Assembly: GCA_017654935.2 (NCBI GenBank)
Contig: CM065699.1
Location: 46,211,231-46,275,230 of the forward strand
DNA: 64,000 bases
Direction of reading: 5' to 3'
Origin: Phymorhynchus buccinoides
Lineage: Eukaryota > Mollusca > Gastropoda > Neogastropoda > Raphitomidae
The notes under the pieces were generated by a model. That model ran no database searches. It was not told the origin of the DNA and saw only the letters and a list, made by a program, of their open reading frames with translations. The position numbers and the translations under genes were made by a program. Below, piece by piece: positions 11,501-22,040 of the stretch. Every line of letters starts with the position of its first letter. Position 1 is the stretch's first letter.

Positions 11501-11645
11501 TCTTCTTTCCTGCATGAATTGCTGTGATGGTGTCACTGTGACTATCCTCACTTTCCTTTCCATGCATGACTTGCTGATGATGGTGTCACTGTGACTATCC
11601 TTTCTTCCTTTCCATGCACACTTGCTGGTGATGTGTTCACTGTAG
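11501..11645 (-). repeat. 52-bp satellite fragment (about 2.5 units)
   Basis: Reverse-complement units of the satellite at 57,897-62,795. The contig was evidently broken inside this array. Confidence 0.9.
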
Positions 11646-11739
11646 TTCGAGGGGCATCTGTGGGGTGCAGCATATATCTACTTCAAACTGATGATCAGAT
11701 TACTAAACTAGTGGGGGTGGAAGTTCATTAACGTCGCGT

Positions 11740-12170
11740 ATCGCTTTCACCAGGTACGACCGGTAAACCCATGGGGCCGCCGTGATCTCTTTTATACACA
11801 TTTTACTCTGTTCCTTTGTAGCATCTCTCGGTACAAATAGTTCCCCCGGCCTTCTGAAATTCTGTGCTGGCAATGTCCCTCAATCTTCCAATCTCTGACT
11901 CTGCCTTTTCCTTTTCTTTTTCTGTCATGGGGATGTACCCTGGGCAAGGCATCTCCACTATTAAACTAATTCTCGCCCATCCCGCCAGAATAGTATCTGC
12001 CCCCTGTGCTATCTGGCAGTCTATTTCCGTAACGACAGACAGGTACAACACTGTCATCACCAGTTTTTCTGCTTTATTTGGCCCATTCTGCTGCCTTGTC
12101 CTAAACACTTCCAAACGAGTTTTCTCCTTCGAGCGTCTCTGAAATTGGCGTCCTCAGTAGGTGCTACAGC
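11740..12170. repeat. Dispersed repeat R1, left arm
   Basis: Mirror of 57,400-57,840; includes 'cttctgaaattctgtgctgg' and 'gcaaggcatctccactatta'. No coding function seen. Confidence 0.6.
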
Positions 12171-12224
12171 ACACTGTTTTAATAACGATTATGACATGAC
12201 ACAATATTAATGACTGACATGAAT

Positions 12225-12320
12225 GTTTTCACTACAGAGGGATGTTATGGCCCATGCCATGGCAGATGCATGACCCTCGTTACTTTGTCAAAAAAAAAGC
12301 TTTCAGGTGTGTCAACATGA
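12225..12320 (+). pseudogene. Diverged TM7-like pseudo-exon, left arm
   Basis: An acceptor ttttcactacag is followed by RDVMAHAMADGMTR-like codons, similar to the TM7 exon start, but Arg replaces the conserved Ser. The frame soon leaves the family pattern. Mirror copy at 57,222-57,305 is cleaner. Confidence 0.6.
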
Positions 12321-12329
12321 CTGTTAATT

Positions 12330-12365
12330 GTCTTCTCTCCTCTTTCTCTCTCTTCTCCTCTCTCA

Positions 12366-12409
<44 letters not shown>

Positions 12410-12795
12410 GTTCTGTCAGTCAGTCTCTCTCTCTCTCTGTGTTTAAAATGTGCACCTTCTAAGTTCCGTAATATTTTAATGATAATTTTTTGGTTGGTAT
12501 AACGAAATTGGAAACAAAAGGGTGAATACTCTCTTTCTAGTTAACTCCCCTTCCCCCACCTCAAGTTGATTACGATACCAATCACCTACAGAGAAAGAAA
12601 GTATTCACACCTTTGTTTTCAATTCACGTTATCTCCTTTCTTGGCCTCACTATTTCATCTTTGGTTGTATAATTTTGTTTTCACACGTTTGATTAATGTT
12701 CTGTCGTTATGTTGTATCTCTGTCCATGTTGTTGCCCCTAACTGAATTTCTCTTTGGAGTTATTAAAGTATACTTGAACCTTAACTTGAACTGAT
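12330..12795 (+). mobile_element. Retroposon 3' fragment with nested hairpin, left arm
   Basis: Starts with a TC microsatellite (about 12,330-12,440), contains an inverted repeat at about 12,499-12,632 (ataacgaaattg...caattcacgttat), and ends in a gttattaaagtatacttgaa segment with a degenerate cttgaa tail. This tail type is usual for CR1/L2-like elements and dependent SINEs. Mirror of 56,749-57,215. Confidence 0.6.
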
Positions 12796-12799
12796 TATT

Positions 12800-13152
12800 A
12801 TTACTGACACTAGCCAAGGACGCCCTAATTGGCACAAAGTTGAACGGCATGACCAGTCTGTGTGGTGGGTTTTGTCATCTCATATGCCATCGACATGACT
12901 GGTTAATATTATTACTGACAGAGATGCATGATCGGAGGCCATGCGGACGGCCTGACCAGTCTGTGTGGTTGTTTGTCATCCTCAATATGTCCATCACATG
13001 ACTGTTAATAATTTTTTTTTTTTAAAAAAAATTAATGACAGAGATTGCCATGAATCAGGGGCCATGGCGGACGGCTGACCAGTCCTGTGTGGTGGGTTTT
13101 GTCATCCTCAATATCCATCATCACAACATGACTGTTATATTATTACTGACAG
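12800..13152 (+). repeat. TM7-exon-derived array, left arm, about 4 units
   Basis: Same 104-bp unit as at 55,161-56,735 but only about four units, with an AT homopolymer intrusion near 13,010-13,030. The first unit is the KLNGLTSL variant. The copy-number difference (4 against 15) points to collapse or low-quality sequence in this arm. Confidence 0.8.
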
Positions 13153-13279
13153 GAGATGCCCATGATCGGGGCCATGCTGACGGCCTGACCAGTCTGTACG
13201 GGGGGTTTTGTCATCTTCAGCGTGGTGGGGCTTCATGGCCAAGAGGCCAACACCACCGTCTACAATGTGGCTACCCAGG
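13153..13279 (+). CDS. SLC6 transporter, TM7 exon, left arm
   Basis: Acceptor attactgacag and donor ccagg|gtacgt bracket the same TM7 exon that is clean at 55,036-55,160. The sequence reads GLTSLYGGFVI, then the FSVVGFMA segment and EANTTVYNVATQG, with about five single-base indels that break the frame. I infer sequence error and not a pseudogene, since each indel is absent from the mirror copy. Confidence 0.8.
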
Positions 13280-13319
13280 GTACGTACCCACCCCACACTC
13301 CACGATTCCCTTATCCCCT

Positions 13320-13690
13320 AGTTTAACAAGAAGCTAGGGTTGCCTCTTCTAGCGCCATGTATTTTTGTTTTCATTCTTGGTTGTCGTTGCATCTCAAGAG
13401 AGAGTAACTTTTTTTTCGAGTGCGTTGCTTTAATTGAAAAACAACTCACTGACATGACCTGAAAGTAGACAAATCACACTGCAGCCGCTATGTCAGGGGA
13501 ATTCTTTGCATTTGTGGGAGTGAAGGGTGATGTACTTAGCGAATGTATTCGCCCCACGGTACTGAGAAGAGATAGAAAGAAAATGGTGAGGCTGGAGGAT
13601 TGCCAGAAGCAAGAAAGGGAGAAAGGATTTTTTTGTCCTCATCACAAACGCAATCACGGAAGGCTTTCGCTAATAGGAATTGTTCGGAAC
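13320..13690. repeat. Dispersed repeat (gcgaatgtattcgcc family), left arm
   Basis: Contains 'gcgaatgtattcgccccacg' and the 'tctttgcatttgtgggagtg' block, matching 54,650-55,000 in reverse. Confidence 0.5.
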
Positions 13691-14429
13691 TAATTAAATG
13701 GGGGGTTTTGTGTGGGAGTGATCTTGCCTAATTCATCGGTCAACAGGGGAAGTCACTCTACCATCGGCTCTCGTAGCCTATCGACTCTTGTGTTTGAGCA
13801 GACATACAGCACTTAGAACCCGTGCGCATTTCTAAAAAGTTATGTCATTTATATTTTTTAACGTCACATTTGCAAGTTTTATCAGTTTGTGGCCACTGGC
13901 CCATCTCCCAATTTTTCTTTAAAAAATATGTTTGGCAAGTCGCTGACTTGCATCCTGCGGTCCAAGCTTCGACGCCATTTGTTATGGTATTTGACCCGAG
14001 TAATGGAGGTAGGCAACTCTAATTTCTATGAAGTGCTCTCCCCTAGTGGGTTTTTTCTCCGAAAATTGGCCTATTTGTGCTTAGCTGATTCTGGATCTTG
14101 TCTATTATGTGACGGAGCCTGCACCACAAAGGCTGTTGTCTCAACGGAGCTTGAGAGTGGCATTGAGAGTATAGCTAAAAACAAAATTCAGGAAAAAAGA
14201 AGACAGCTTAAAAAGTCCCTTTGCGGATCTGATGATCGGGCAAGGACAACAATGTGTCGGATGTTACTGGTTGTCTTAGTTGCTAATACAAGAATTGTAT
14301 ATGTCAGTTTTGAATCTTAATGTTTAAAACAATATTTTCATATTCATAGTCCTGCAATTTCCTGTGGAATCGTGTGGTGGGTTTGTTTTTCTTTTGGCAT
14401 ATATAATTCAAAAGCAGCAGATTCTGACA
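13691..14429. other. Intron, no recognised element
   Basis: Unique-looking sequence mirrored at 53,940-54,650. A 143-residue plus-strand frame here (13,889-14,320) has no family resemblance and is broken in the mirror copy. Confidence 0.5.
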
Positions 14430-14835
14430 AGTTTGCAGACCAGGGCCTGTGTTCACATTGAGAATAGTATGAGACTTATCAGCATACTGACAAGTATTGC
14501 AGACCAGGGCCTGTGTTTCCCATTGGAAGTATGAGACTTATCAGCATAACTGACAAATTAATTGCAGACCAGGGCTTGTTCACATTGAGTAAGTATGAGA
14601 CTTATCAGCATAACTGACAAGTATTGCAGACGCAGGGCCCTGTTTCACATTGAGATAGTATGAGACTTATCAGCATAACTGACAAGTAGGCAGACCAGGG
14701 CCCTGTGTTCACATGAGATAGTAATTAGACTTATCATCATGATATCTTAGAAGTCCTTCTAAGTCTATGAAATCCTACTGCTTAGAATGACTTCTAAGAA
14801 ATCATGAAGATAAGTCCATGCCCATCTTAATGTGA
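14430..14835. repeat. 64-bp tandem array ending in a hairpin, left arm
   Basis: About five noisy units of the 64-bp repeat (gcctgtgttcacattgag...). They are followed by an inverted repeat around ttagaagtccttctaa (about 14,735-14,835). Mirror of 53,396-53,935. Confidence 0.85.
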
Positions 14836-14979
14836 ACACAGGCCCAGATTTGTTCATGGTTATTAACTTTTTGCCAGAAATTCTGAAAAAAATGCTTTAA
14901 TTAAAGTTTGGAAACTGATTGTGTGTTTGTATGACCACAATGCACATTGAGTAATCTTCCATATCTTAATTGATTTAAT

Positions 14980-15386
14980 TGCATTTTTTTCTTAGAGCAA
15001 ATTTTGCTTTAAGATCAGCCACATTTTACTGTATTTTTTCAACTATAAGGCACACCGGTATAGTCAAGATGTGCCACCCCCCCTATTTCTCGGTTTTAAT
15101 TCAATTTTTCCGTTTTTTGGCTTTCTTACCAAACATAAAGCTGTCTTTTAGGAACATTATTCCAGCTAATTATCTTTGTTCATAATTAATTTGCAGTCAT
15201 GATAAAGGCCATTATGTAATAGGCACCCCCCCCCCCATGTAGTGGCAGTACACCGCCGCATTTGTCACAGTCGTGTTCATTGCGTTTCTCCGACTTATAC
15301 TTTATGGGGGGGGGGGGGGGGGGGGGGTGGGGGGGGGGGGGCGGGTGGGGGGGGGGGGGGGGGGGGGGGAGAAGCGGGGGGGTGTA

Positions 15387-15458
<72 letters not shown>

Positions 15459-15960
15459 AGGGTAGGGTAGGGTTAGTATTCCAAAAAGATATTTAGCTGA
15501 GAAAAGGTCCGTAATACAGGCTTTATTGTTGGTAAGAAAGAAAAGATTGAGTATGGATATCCCAAAATATTGCAATTAACGGTTGTTTTGTTGTTCTTCT
15601 AGTAGCCGACTCGGATACTTGCAAATTAACCTGTAATAGCTAGGGGCCAACAGTAACATGAAACTATTAATATAGATGGTTTTCTACAGTAATGGAAAAC
15701 CATAATACAGCTTAGTCTTTTGTGGAAGACTATGACTCTCAAACGATTTGGGGCCGCCTTGGCACTGGCTCTGATGCTGGGGTGGTGGCACACTTGACCT
15801 TGACCGGCACACCTTATTTAGTTATTATGGAGGCGCACCCCCTAAAAAGTTTCTACACAATTCAGACTTTGTTAATTATATTTTCTTACTATTTTATTCG
15901 TCATAATATAAGGCGCAGGGGTCCTTAGTCCCAGAAAAAAAAGTATCGCCTTAACTTATA
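14980..15960. mobile_element. Foldback (MITE-like) cluster with G run, left arm
   Basis: Two outward copies of ataaggcacacc / caccttat flank tgtgccacccccc blocks near 15,045-15,085 and 15,780-15,820 in inverted orientation. A third partial copy is near 15,905. A G-rich run lies at 15,305-15,457, next to gtagggtagggtaggg. No coding capacity. Confidence 0.45.
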
Positions 15961-16172
15961 GTTAAAAAAATATGGTTTCTTGTTCTGAAAGTAAAACCAA
16001 CGTTTCCGGTATGCTGTAGTGTGTTATGCTACGTTTAATTAAACTCTATAAGTATGTATCAAAGTTTCACACTTTTAAAGTACCCACATTTTACCCGTTG
16101 TTGGTTTGTGTTGCTTCTCGACCTTTGGTGATAAACCCACTTTATTTCTTTCTTTTTTACATTTTTATCTAG

Positions 16173-16299
16173 GGCCTGGCTTAGCTTTGGTGGCCTATCC
16201 GGAAACCATCTCCAGGAGGGGGGGTGGGAGTTACCCACCCCTCCGCTATGGGCCGTGTTGTTCTTCACTATGCTGTTAGCTCTGGGACTGGACAGTCAG
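16173..16299 (+). CDS. SLC6 transporter, TM8 exon, left arm
   Basis: Acceptor atttttatctag, then [14 protein letters not shown] and the TM8 helix ending LGLDSQ|gtatta. Asp-Ser of LGLDS are the TM8 side chains of the Na2 site in SLC6 structures. Joining to the upstream VATQ-G restores the family pattern. This copy has 14 extra G-rich bases after ATCTCCA compared with 52,082-52,194, which shift the frame; the mirror copy is clean and open. Confidence 0.85.
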
Positions 16300-16340
16300 G
16301 TATTACACGTTGTCTCTGTCTCTCTGTCTCTGTCTCCAAG

Positions 16341-16728
16341 TTACCCGCCCCTCCCCTGTGGGCCGTGCTGTTCTTCACTATGCTGTTAGCTCTGGGACTG
16401 GACAGTCAAGTATTACACTTTGTCTCTGTCTCTCTCTCCAAGTTACCCGCCCCTCCCCTATGGGCCGTGTTGTTCTTCACTATTCTGTTAGCTCTGGGAC
16501 TGGACAGTCAAGTATTACACTTTGTCTCTCTGTCTCTGTCTCTCTCTCCAAGTTACCCGCCCCCCTCCCTATGGGCCTGGCGAGTTCTTCCACTATGCTG
16601 ATTAGTATCTGGGACTGGACAGTCAAGTATTACACTTTGTCTCTGTCTCTCTCTCTAAGTTACCCGCCCCTCCCCTATGGGCCGTGCTGTTTTTCACTAT
16701 CTTGTTAGCTCTGGGACTGGACAGTCAG
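16341..16728 (+). repeat. TM8 half-exon array, units 2-5, left arm
   Basis: Units at 16,341-16,409, 16,443-16,511, 16,553-16,626 and 16,660-16,728. Each has a tctctc...ccaag (or ctaag) acceptor-like end, 23 codons [12 protein letters not shown]...LGLDSQ, and a gtatta donor. Three are exactly 69 nt, phase 0 at both ends; the third of the four has indels. The last codon is CAG or CAA, both Gln, and both leave GT. Confidence 0.9.
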
Positions 16729-16737
16729 GTATTACAC

Positions 16738-17472
16738 CAGAGCTGATTCTAGGGCGCGGGATTAGTACAATCCCCGCCAAATCTGTTCCTTCCCGCAATA
16801 ATTGGGTCTAAGCGCGGGCCGACGCCCGCATATTTGCAGAACTGCCCGCAATTTTAACCGATGGCTGCGGGAATTCCTTCGTCGTCTGCTTAAATCCGTC
16901 GTCTGCACAAACCGAAAGCATCGAGCAGGAATGAATGATTTCTAGACATTTCATTGGTTCCTTTACAATGTTAGTGTAAATCAACCAAATCGTTCATCTC
17001 GTTTTACCGACAAGAAGTTGCGAGAGTCCTACCCGCCATATTGAATTTTCTTCAAAATGAAGCAGACAACGACGCTCCTAGATTTAAATGTTTGTGACGT
17101 TAAAGTGAAAAGAAGAAATCCTCTGCCAAACGAGTGTGCAGAAGCTAGAAACTGCTACTGCATCAACAGTCTCGGAGAAGCAGCCCGAAGATAACGGCAC
17201 TAGTGCGAGGGTCTGGGAACACCGGTTCCAAGACGACTGGCTGAAGAAGTGGCCCCCCTTTTTTCATTCTTAGGGGGGGAGCGCCCCCACTTTTTCAATC
17301 TTAGGGGGGGAGCGCCCCCACTTTTTCAATCTTAGGGGGGGAGTGCCCCCACTTTTTCAATCTTAGGGGGGGAGCGCCCCCACTTTTTCAATCTTAGGGG
17401 GGGAGCGCCCCCACTTTTTCAATCTTAGGGGGGGAGCGCCCCCACTTTTTCAAAATCCTAGAATCAGCTCTG
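16738..17472. mobile_element. CAGAG-ended DNA element, left arm
   Basis: Perfect 16-bp terminal inverted repeats (cagagctgattctagg) and a 6-bp direct duplication ttacac on each side, which matches the uninterrupted array sequence gtattacacttt. Inside is a 31-bp unit repeated about six times (17,270-17,455) with a self-complementary ggggagcgcccc core. No transposase. CAGRG ends suggest a hAT-type element, but hAT duplications are usually 8 bp, so the class is uncertain. Confidence 0.85.
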
Positions 17473-17520
17473 TTACACTTTGTCTCTGTCTCTCACTACC
17501 TCTGTCTCTCTCTCTCCAAG

Positions 17521-17589
17521 TTACCCGCCCCTCCCCTATGGACCATGTTGTTCTTCTCTGTGCTGTTAGCTCTGGGCCTGGACAGTCAG
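17521..17589 (+). repeat. TM8 half-exon unit 6, left arm
   Basis: 69-nt unit with splice-like ends and three substitutions that change the helix (WTMLFFSVLL in place of [10 protein letters not shown]). LGLDSQ and the gtatta donor are kept. It lies directly before the inverted non-LTR ORF1. Confidence 0.85.
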
Positions 17590-18499
17590 GTATTACTCTT
17601 TGTCTCTGTCTCTCTCTCTCTCTCTCTCTCTGTGTCTCTCTCTATCTCTCACATTCTGGCTCAAAGCGCCGCTAGACTGTTGTGATGATGACTGATTGGA
17701 CACAACAGACACACCTTCCCCATTTGTACCACTACACAACCCAGGCTTTGGTCTGGAGCTAGTGCTGTCTTGTCTATCCACTCTCTGGAAGTGTGACTGG
17801 AAGTCTAACTGTGACTGACCATATCCATCTGACCTTGACTGACCATAACCATCTGACCTTGACTGGAAGACTGACCTTGACATTGACTGACCATAGCCGT
17901 CTGACTTAGACTGGAAGGCTGACCTTGACTGACCATAACCATCTGACCTAGACTGGAAGGCTGACCTTGACTGACCACATCCATCTGACCTTGACTGGAA
18001 GACTGACCTTGACTGACCATAGCCGCCTGATCTTGATCAGAAGGCTGACCTTGACTGACCATAGCCATCTGACCTTGATAGGAAGGCTGACCTTGACTGA
18101 CCATAGCCATCTGACCTTGACTGGAAGGCTGACCTTGATTGACCATAACCATCTGACCTTGTTTGTAAGTCTGACTGCGACCGACCATAGCTGTCTGATC
18201 TTGATGGGAGGGCTGACCTTGACTGACTGTAGCTATCTGACCTTAGCTGGAAGTCTGACCATACCGGTTCAATCACCAACTGACCCTTTCTAAAGAAAGC
18301 TCTCTTCCCTTCTGACCTGGCCTTCGAGACAATCTGGGCCTGTGCTCTCATCAGATCATTTGATAATCTGACTCCCTTCTCTGGCAGCTTCCATCTCAGT
18401 TCTCTGTTTGTAAGAAGATATTGTTTGTCCCTCCACCTGTCAAACTTTACAGTCATGGTTCTTGCCTGACCCTCTCGAGTGTAACCTGTCCTGTGAGCA

Positions 18500-19685
18500 T
18501 GAGCAATGTCCTGTTCTGACCACTGTTTCTCTTTGTCCACACTATTCAACACATCAACAACTGTACTAGCACATGTGTCAAACGATTCTCTAGCAATGTA
18601 CCTGTTCTGACCAGTGTTTCTCTTTGTCCACACTATTCAACACATCAACAACTGTACTAGCACATGTGTCAAACGATTCTCTAGCAATGTACCTGTTCTG
18701 ACCAGTGTTTCTCTTTGTCCACACTATTCAACACATCAACAACTGTACTAGCACATGTGTCAAACGATTCTCTAGCAATGTACCTGTTCTGACCAGTGTT
18801 TCTCTTTGTTCACACTATTCAACACATCAACAACTGTACTAGCACATGTGTCAAACGATTCTCTAGCAATGTACCTGTTCTGCCACTGTTTCTCTTTGTC
18901 CACACTATTCAACACATCAACAACTGTACTAGCACATGTGTCAAACGATTCTCTAGCAATGTCCTGTTCTGACCACTGTTTCTCTTTGTCCACACTATTC
19001 AACACATCAACAACTGTACTAGCACATGTGTCAAACGATTCTCTAGCAATGTACCTGTTCTGACCACTGTTTCTCTTTGTCCACACTATTCAACACATCA
19101 ACAACTGTACTAGCACATGTGTCAAACGATTCTCTAGCAATGTACCTGTTCTGACCAGTGTTTCTCTTTGTTCACACTATTCAACACATCAACAACTGTA
19201 CTAGCACATGTGTCAAACGATTCTCTAGCAATGTACCTGTTCTGACCAGTGTTTCTCTTTGTCCACACTATTCAACACATCAACAACTGTACTAGCACAT
19301 GTGTCAAACGATTCTCTAGCAATGTACCTGTTCTGACCACTGTTTCTCTTTGTCCACACTATTCAACACATCAACAACTGTACTAGCACATGTGTCAAAC
19401 GATTCTCTAGCAATGTACCTGTTCTGACCACTGTTTCTCTTTGTCCACACTATTCAACACATCAACAACTGTACTAGCACATGTGTCAAACGATTCTCTA
19501 GCAATGTACCTGTTCTGACCACTGTTTCTCTTTGTCCACACTATTCAACACATCAACAACTGTACTAGCACATGTGTCAAACGATTCTCTAGCAATGTCC
19601 TGTTCTGACCACTGTTTCTCTTTGTCCACACTATTCAACACATCAACAACTGTACTAGCACATGTGTCAAACGATTCTCAAGTGT
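18500..19685 (-). repeat. 90/91-bp coding repeat of ORF1, about 13 units
   Basis: Encodes RESFDTCASTVVDVLNSV then DKEKQWSEQ. Only a few units are 90 bp and in frame; the rest have one extra T (caggtacatt for caggacatt) and change frame. Confidence 0.92.
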
Positions 19686-20160
19686 TGGTTTGGGAAATCC
19701 CAAAAAAGTGAAGGTTATCCCTCCTGGAAAAGTCCTCTAGTTTGTATCTATTTTTAGCTTCGCTACTTCTTCTCTCATTCCTTTTAGTGCTTCAGTAATA
19801 TGGTTATCTTCTTTTTTGTCATCAGATTCAGTAAACATCTGCTGAATGTCTGTATTGATGTCAGCCATTGTGTCTGTTAAATGTCTGTTCGTTTTCCAGT
19901 CTGCTACACCTGCTGTCGATCTCCACACACTGCTGTTTCACCTGACCTAGTTCTATTTTTATCTCAGACAGGTCAGTTCTTATCACCCCTGTTTGGTTCT
20001 CAAACTGCTCTTGCATGCCTTCAGTATGTTTTTGAAACTGCTGTTGCATGGTCTGTGCTTGGTTTTGGAACTGCTGTTGTATTGCCTTCATGATTTGTTC
20101 GAACATTTCTCCATGACCCGTGGTTGTATCATCTTCTTCTGACTGGTTTTGGTTATAAAT

Positions 20161-20184
20161 AGGACCGGGATTTTCCGATATGTC
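20161..20184 (-). other. 2A-like peptide codons, left arm
   Basis: DISENPGP, preceded by LLLSS. Identical to 47,928-47,951. Confidence 0.75.
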
Positions 20185-20904
20185 TGAACTTAGAAGCAGT
20201 CTACGGATATGGAACAGGGCGTGAATGGTGTATAAAGCGGGAAAGACCACTTGCATGTGAGAGGCAAACTGACACACTCCAACATCACTACACGTCATGT
20301 CCTCTGCATATGTCACAGTCCCCTTCACGCTAAAAGTTTTCTTGGAACGAGACAATCTGATTTGAAATTGTGCTAACATTACGACAGAAACTGACAATCA
20401 GACCTAAGACAAACCAACAGAGAACAAAAACGACAACAACATCCGATGTATTGATCTGTTGACATTCTGCATTCCTGTCTTTCTCTTGGCTGTCGGCCTT
20501 GTTTACATTTGCGCCTGTCTGAGTAACCTTTGACCCAGCACTCACCTTAGTACAGAAAGTACCTATTGCGGCTCTCCACGTCACTAAATCCACCATTATC
20601 CTGTTGTTTCACTGTCCCCGACTTCTTACTGAACGACAGAACACAAAACCAAACTGTTTCAGTCCGTGAAAACGTGATTATCAGCAAACATAACCTGCAG
20701 CAGTGAACGGGACATGTTTACTCGACGCCATCATTCTCGTGCCCCCCTTTTCTGAAATTTGGGGATTAAATGTAAGTCAACAAGTTGAAAAAGTGCACAC
20801 CTATGCAATGAAGAGATTTCTTCAAGTACCAATACATTAATCAAACACTGTTTTATATGGAGAGACGGGCAGGTACCCCTAGGCCTTATACATTAGAACA
20901 TTTT

Positions 20905-21998
20905 TAAGATGTATAAATTACTTGTTGAAACTGTTGAAGCTTCCGCAGTCACGTTTATGCAGGCAGGCTTATGACATGATGATTTTACAAGTGGAATTAG
21001 GTAGAGAGAATTGGGCGTTTAAGGTGAAAACTGTTTTACCAAAGCATGGTTTGGGAGTTGTATGGTTAACTCAAGAAGTAGGCAGTGAACAACATTTTAT
21101 TTCTGAATTTAAAGATAGATATTATTTGTTCCTATAAGCAAGGTTGGCATTCAGATATGGAAAGTAAAGAAAAGTACAAATGGTTCTTTTCATTCAAAGG
21201 TATATTTCAGGCAGAAAGGTTTTTAATTGTAATTACGGATAAATGACATAGGATAATGTTTGCCAGATTCAGATTAAGAACCCTAGGCTTTCATGCAAAC
21301 AAAATATGGTTCGATTATGGTACATCTACAGAACATCCATGTCCTTTATGTGGCCATAGTGTGGATGATGAGTCATGTTTTGTTCAATTGTGTTGCACAC
21401 AATGAGGTTCGAACAAAATGTTCATTCTTTGAATCAGATATTGCTAAAAGACAAGATGTAGCTTTTATTTTATCATCAAATGATGACCTGGTAATTCAGT
21501 GTGTTGCAAAATACGTTGCAGAGGCTATGAAAATAAGAAATAAATAAAGCTTTCTCTCCTAATAAACAACTGTTTTGGGTGCAAATGTACATGCATATAA
21601 CTCTAAGGTAGTCGTTAAGTTTGGGTGGTCGACCAATAAATACACTTATTTTAAAATATCGAACTCTTTCTCTTCTCTTTATTTTAAAAACACAAAGGAG
21701 GAAATCCTCGAAACGAGAGATTAGATGTGTTTGTTGTTTCAGTGTGGTTCATTTGTTGATTTTTTCATTTGATTTTTGGCCACACGGACATGGAACGATG
21801 TAAAGGCTATTAAGCAATGTATTTTGTTGTTTCTATCTACCTTATTATATTTAAATGGACTTAATTGTTTTTATGTTGACAATGGCCATTTTGTATTGTA
21901 TACTTGTCGATTACTCTCCCCCCTTGTCATAAGAACTATGTTGGTAATGACAATAAATATCAAATTGTCAAATCAAATTGTCAAAAATTGTCAATTGT
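20905..21998 (+). mobile_element. Non-LTR retrotransposon 3' end (RT C-terminus), left arm
   Basis: Codons for a C-terminal reverse-transcriptase module with CPLCGHSVDDES, a zinc-knuckle-like Cys-x2-Cys motif typical of these proteins, broken by stops. It is followed by a 3' untranslated region and a terminal short tandem tail (tcaaattg repeats, 21,958-21,998), as CR1/L2-type elements have. It is about 6-7 % substituted relative to the mirror copy at 46,130-47,215, whereas the adjoining ORF1 part is almost identical. Confidence 0.8.
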
Positions 21999-22040
21999 CT
22001 CTCTATCTCTCACTATCTCTGTTGTCTCTCTCTCTCCAAG

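Larger units (their letters stand above)
17640..20745 (-). mobile_element. Non-LTR retrotransposon 5' part with ORF1, left arm
   Basis: Minus-strand copy of the segment described at 47,362-50,760. Reading 20,596 downward: a hydrophobic N-terminal part, 2A-like motif (20,161-20,184), Gln-rich coiled coil, 30-residue tandem repeats (18,500-19,685), the conserved ORF1 domain (about 18,300-18,500) and the Ser/Arg/Gly/Tyr tail (17,700-18,290). The N-terminal frame matches the right arm almost perfectly (Leu for Val in one place). No intact full-length ORF1: frame changes occur after the coiled coil and in the 91-bp repeats. Confidence 0.85.

Noticed and set aside
10859..11567. Frames of 170-220 codons
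   Set aside because: They consist of the N gap.
11803..12142. Frames of about 100 codons on both strands
   Set aside because: They fall in dispersed repeat R1, recur with differing frames in other copies, and show no domain.
15457..15480. Telomere-like gggtag/ggttag repeats (and 52,860-52,880)
   Set aside because: Only a few imperfect units next to a G run; too short to call an interstitial telomere.
17805..18293. Gln/Ser/Gly-rich minus-strand and Thr/Leu-rich plus-strand frames
   Set aside because: Shadow frames of the ORF1 repeat tail; only the SRSDGYGQ-type frame continues from the conserved ORF1 domain.
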